Assembly: GCA_947629735.1 (NCBI GenBank)
Contig: CANREX010000086.1
Span: 1-6,524, forward strand
DNA: 6,524 bases
Reading direction: 5' to 3'
Source: an uncultured Clostridia bacterium
GTDB lineage: Bacteria > Bacillota > Clostridia > Christensenellales > Borkfalkiaceae
Numbering within the stretch: position 1 is the stretch's first letter; each line of letters starts with the position of its first letter. Below the pieces are notes generated by a model, which saw only the letters and a list, made by a program, of their open reading frames with translations, had not been told where the DNA came from and did no database searches. Positions 5,912-6,524 of this stretch are shown here, in pieces. The translations under genes were made by a program, and so were the position numbers.

Positions 5912-6524
5912 TCAATTTACCTTATCCTTTAAATCGCCGAGCACCATGAACGCCTGCATCGGCGACAAATTGTTCATATCGAGCTCCCGCAATATCTTTT
6001 CCACTTCACTCTCGCTTTTTACCTCGCAATTTCCGTCGTCCGCTGCGTTTGTCAGCGTCAAATCGCCGCTTTCTACGGACTTTAATATAACTTTCGCCCT
6101 TTCGGTCACGGCAGACGGAACGCCTGCAAGAGCGGCTACTTCTATTCCGAAACTCCTGTTAGCGCCGCCCCGCATGATCTTGCGCAAAAATACTATGCTT
6201 CCGTTTATCTCCCTGACGGCGATTTTATAATTTTTAACGCCCGCCATGGTGTTTTCAAGCTCCAAAAGTTCGTGATAATGGGTCGCAAACAGCGTTTTTG
6301 CGCCGATTTTTTGCGTTATGTACTCGATTACCGCCCACGCAATGCTAAGCCCGTCGTAAGTGCTCGTGCCCCTGCCGACCTCGTCCAAAATAAGCAGGCT
6401 TTCTTTTGTAGCGTTCTGCAAAATGGTCGCGACTTCTATCATCTCCACCATAAAAGTGGACCTGTCGTAAATCAAATTATCGCTTGCGCCCACCCTCGTG
6501 AAAACCCTGTCGATAAGGGGTATG
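5912..6524 (-). CDS. mutS: DNA mismatch repair protein MutS, C-terminal part (5' end off-window)
   Basis: MutS binds mismatches and small loops in DNA and, in its ATP state, recruits MutL. Only the last 203 residues are visible. The frame stays open to the right edge, beginning IPLIDRVFTRVGASDN, so the GTG at 6493 is an internal Val and not a start. This is the ABC-type ATPase domain: the STFMVEM signature, Walker B LLILDEVGRGTST with YDGLSIAWA, the FATHYHEL switch histidine, and the helix-turn-helix dimer region GIEVAALAGVP. The tail ends in a short MNNLSPMQAFMVLGDLK segment typical of Bacillota MutS. I find no QLSLF-like clamp-binding motif in the hydrophilic stretch before it, where clostridial and bacillar MutS often have one. 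It ends TGA, one base before mutL. Confidence 0.97.
   Translation of the reverse strand, partial: IPLIDRVFTRVGASDNLIYDRSTFMVEMIEVATILQNATKESLLILDEVGRGTSTYDGLSIAWAVIEYITQKIGAKTLFATHYHELLELENTMAGVKNYKIAVREINGSIVFLRKIMRGGANRSFGIEVAALAGVPSAVTERAKVILKSVESGDLTLTNAADDGNCEVKSESEVEKILRELDMNNLSPMQAFMVLGDLKDKVN

Overview
The window suggests a bacterium of the Bacillota (Firmicutes), most likely a clostridial lineage of intermediate GC content. The grounds are the gene content and order (mutS-mutL-miaA followed by a YnbB-type PLP enzyme), a MutL that keeps the nuclease motifs absent from the E. coli protein, and a GroEL ending in a short Gly-Met tail. The exact genus cannot be told from the sequence alone.

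Layout. The left end (2-1372, + strand) is the 3' five-sixths of groEL, followed by a clear rho-independent terminator. The right side is a leftward set of genes (- strand): the 3' end of mutS (entering at the right edge), mutL, miaA and a PLP-dependent enzyme of the methionine gamma-lyase / 'aluminum resistance' (YnbB) family. mutS/mutL and mutL/miaA are each separated by one base (TGA-N-ATG), so these three genes look cotranscribed and translationally coupled. The PLP gene follows after a 67-base gap and may belong to the same transcript. groEL and this gene set converge on a 369-base non-coding region (1373-1741).

That convergent region is the least explained part. Beyond the groEL terminator it holds TTGCGTT-type tandem repeats, a pair of AATTAAGGG direct repeats, a perfect 16-base GC-rich palindrome and, on the - strand, a compact structure of about 75 nt. 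The structure is closed by an 8-bp stem, ends in seven U, and is preceded by a plausible sigma-A promoter (TTGATT, 17 bases, TATATA). I read it as a candidate small RNA or an elaborate 3' UTR element and do not recognise its family.

Functionally, MutS and MutL are the core of methyl-independent mismatch repair, MiaA prenylates tRNA A37, and GroEL is the chaperonin. The PLP enzyme has no firmly established substrate. The coding content is ordinary housekeeping. The points worth following are the candidate RNA, the repeats beside it, the absence of hfq from the place where related genomes often carry it, and the lack of an obvious clamp-binding motif in the MutS tail.
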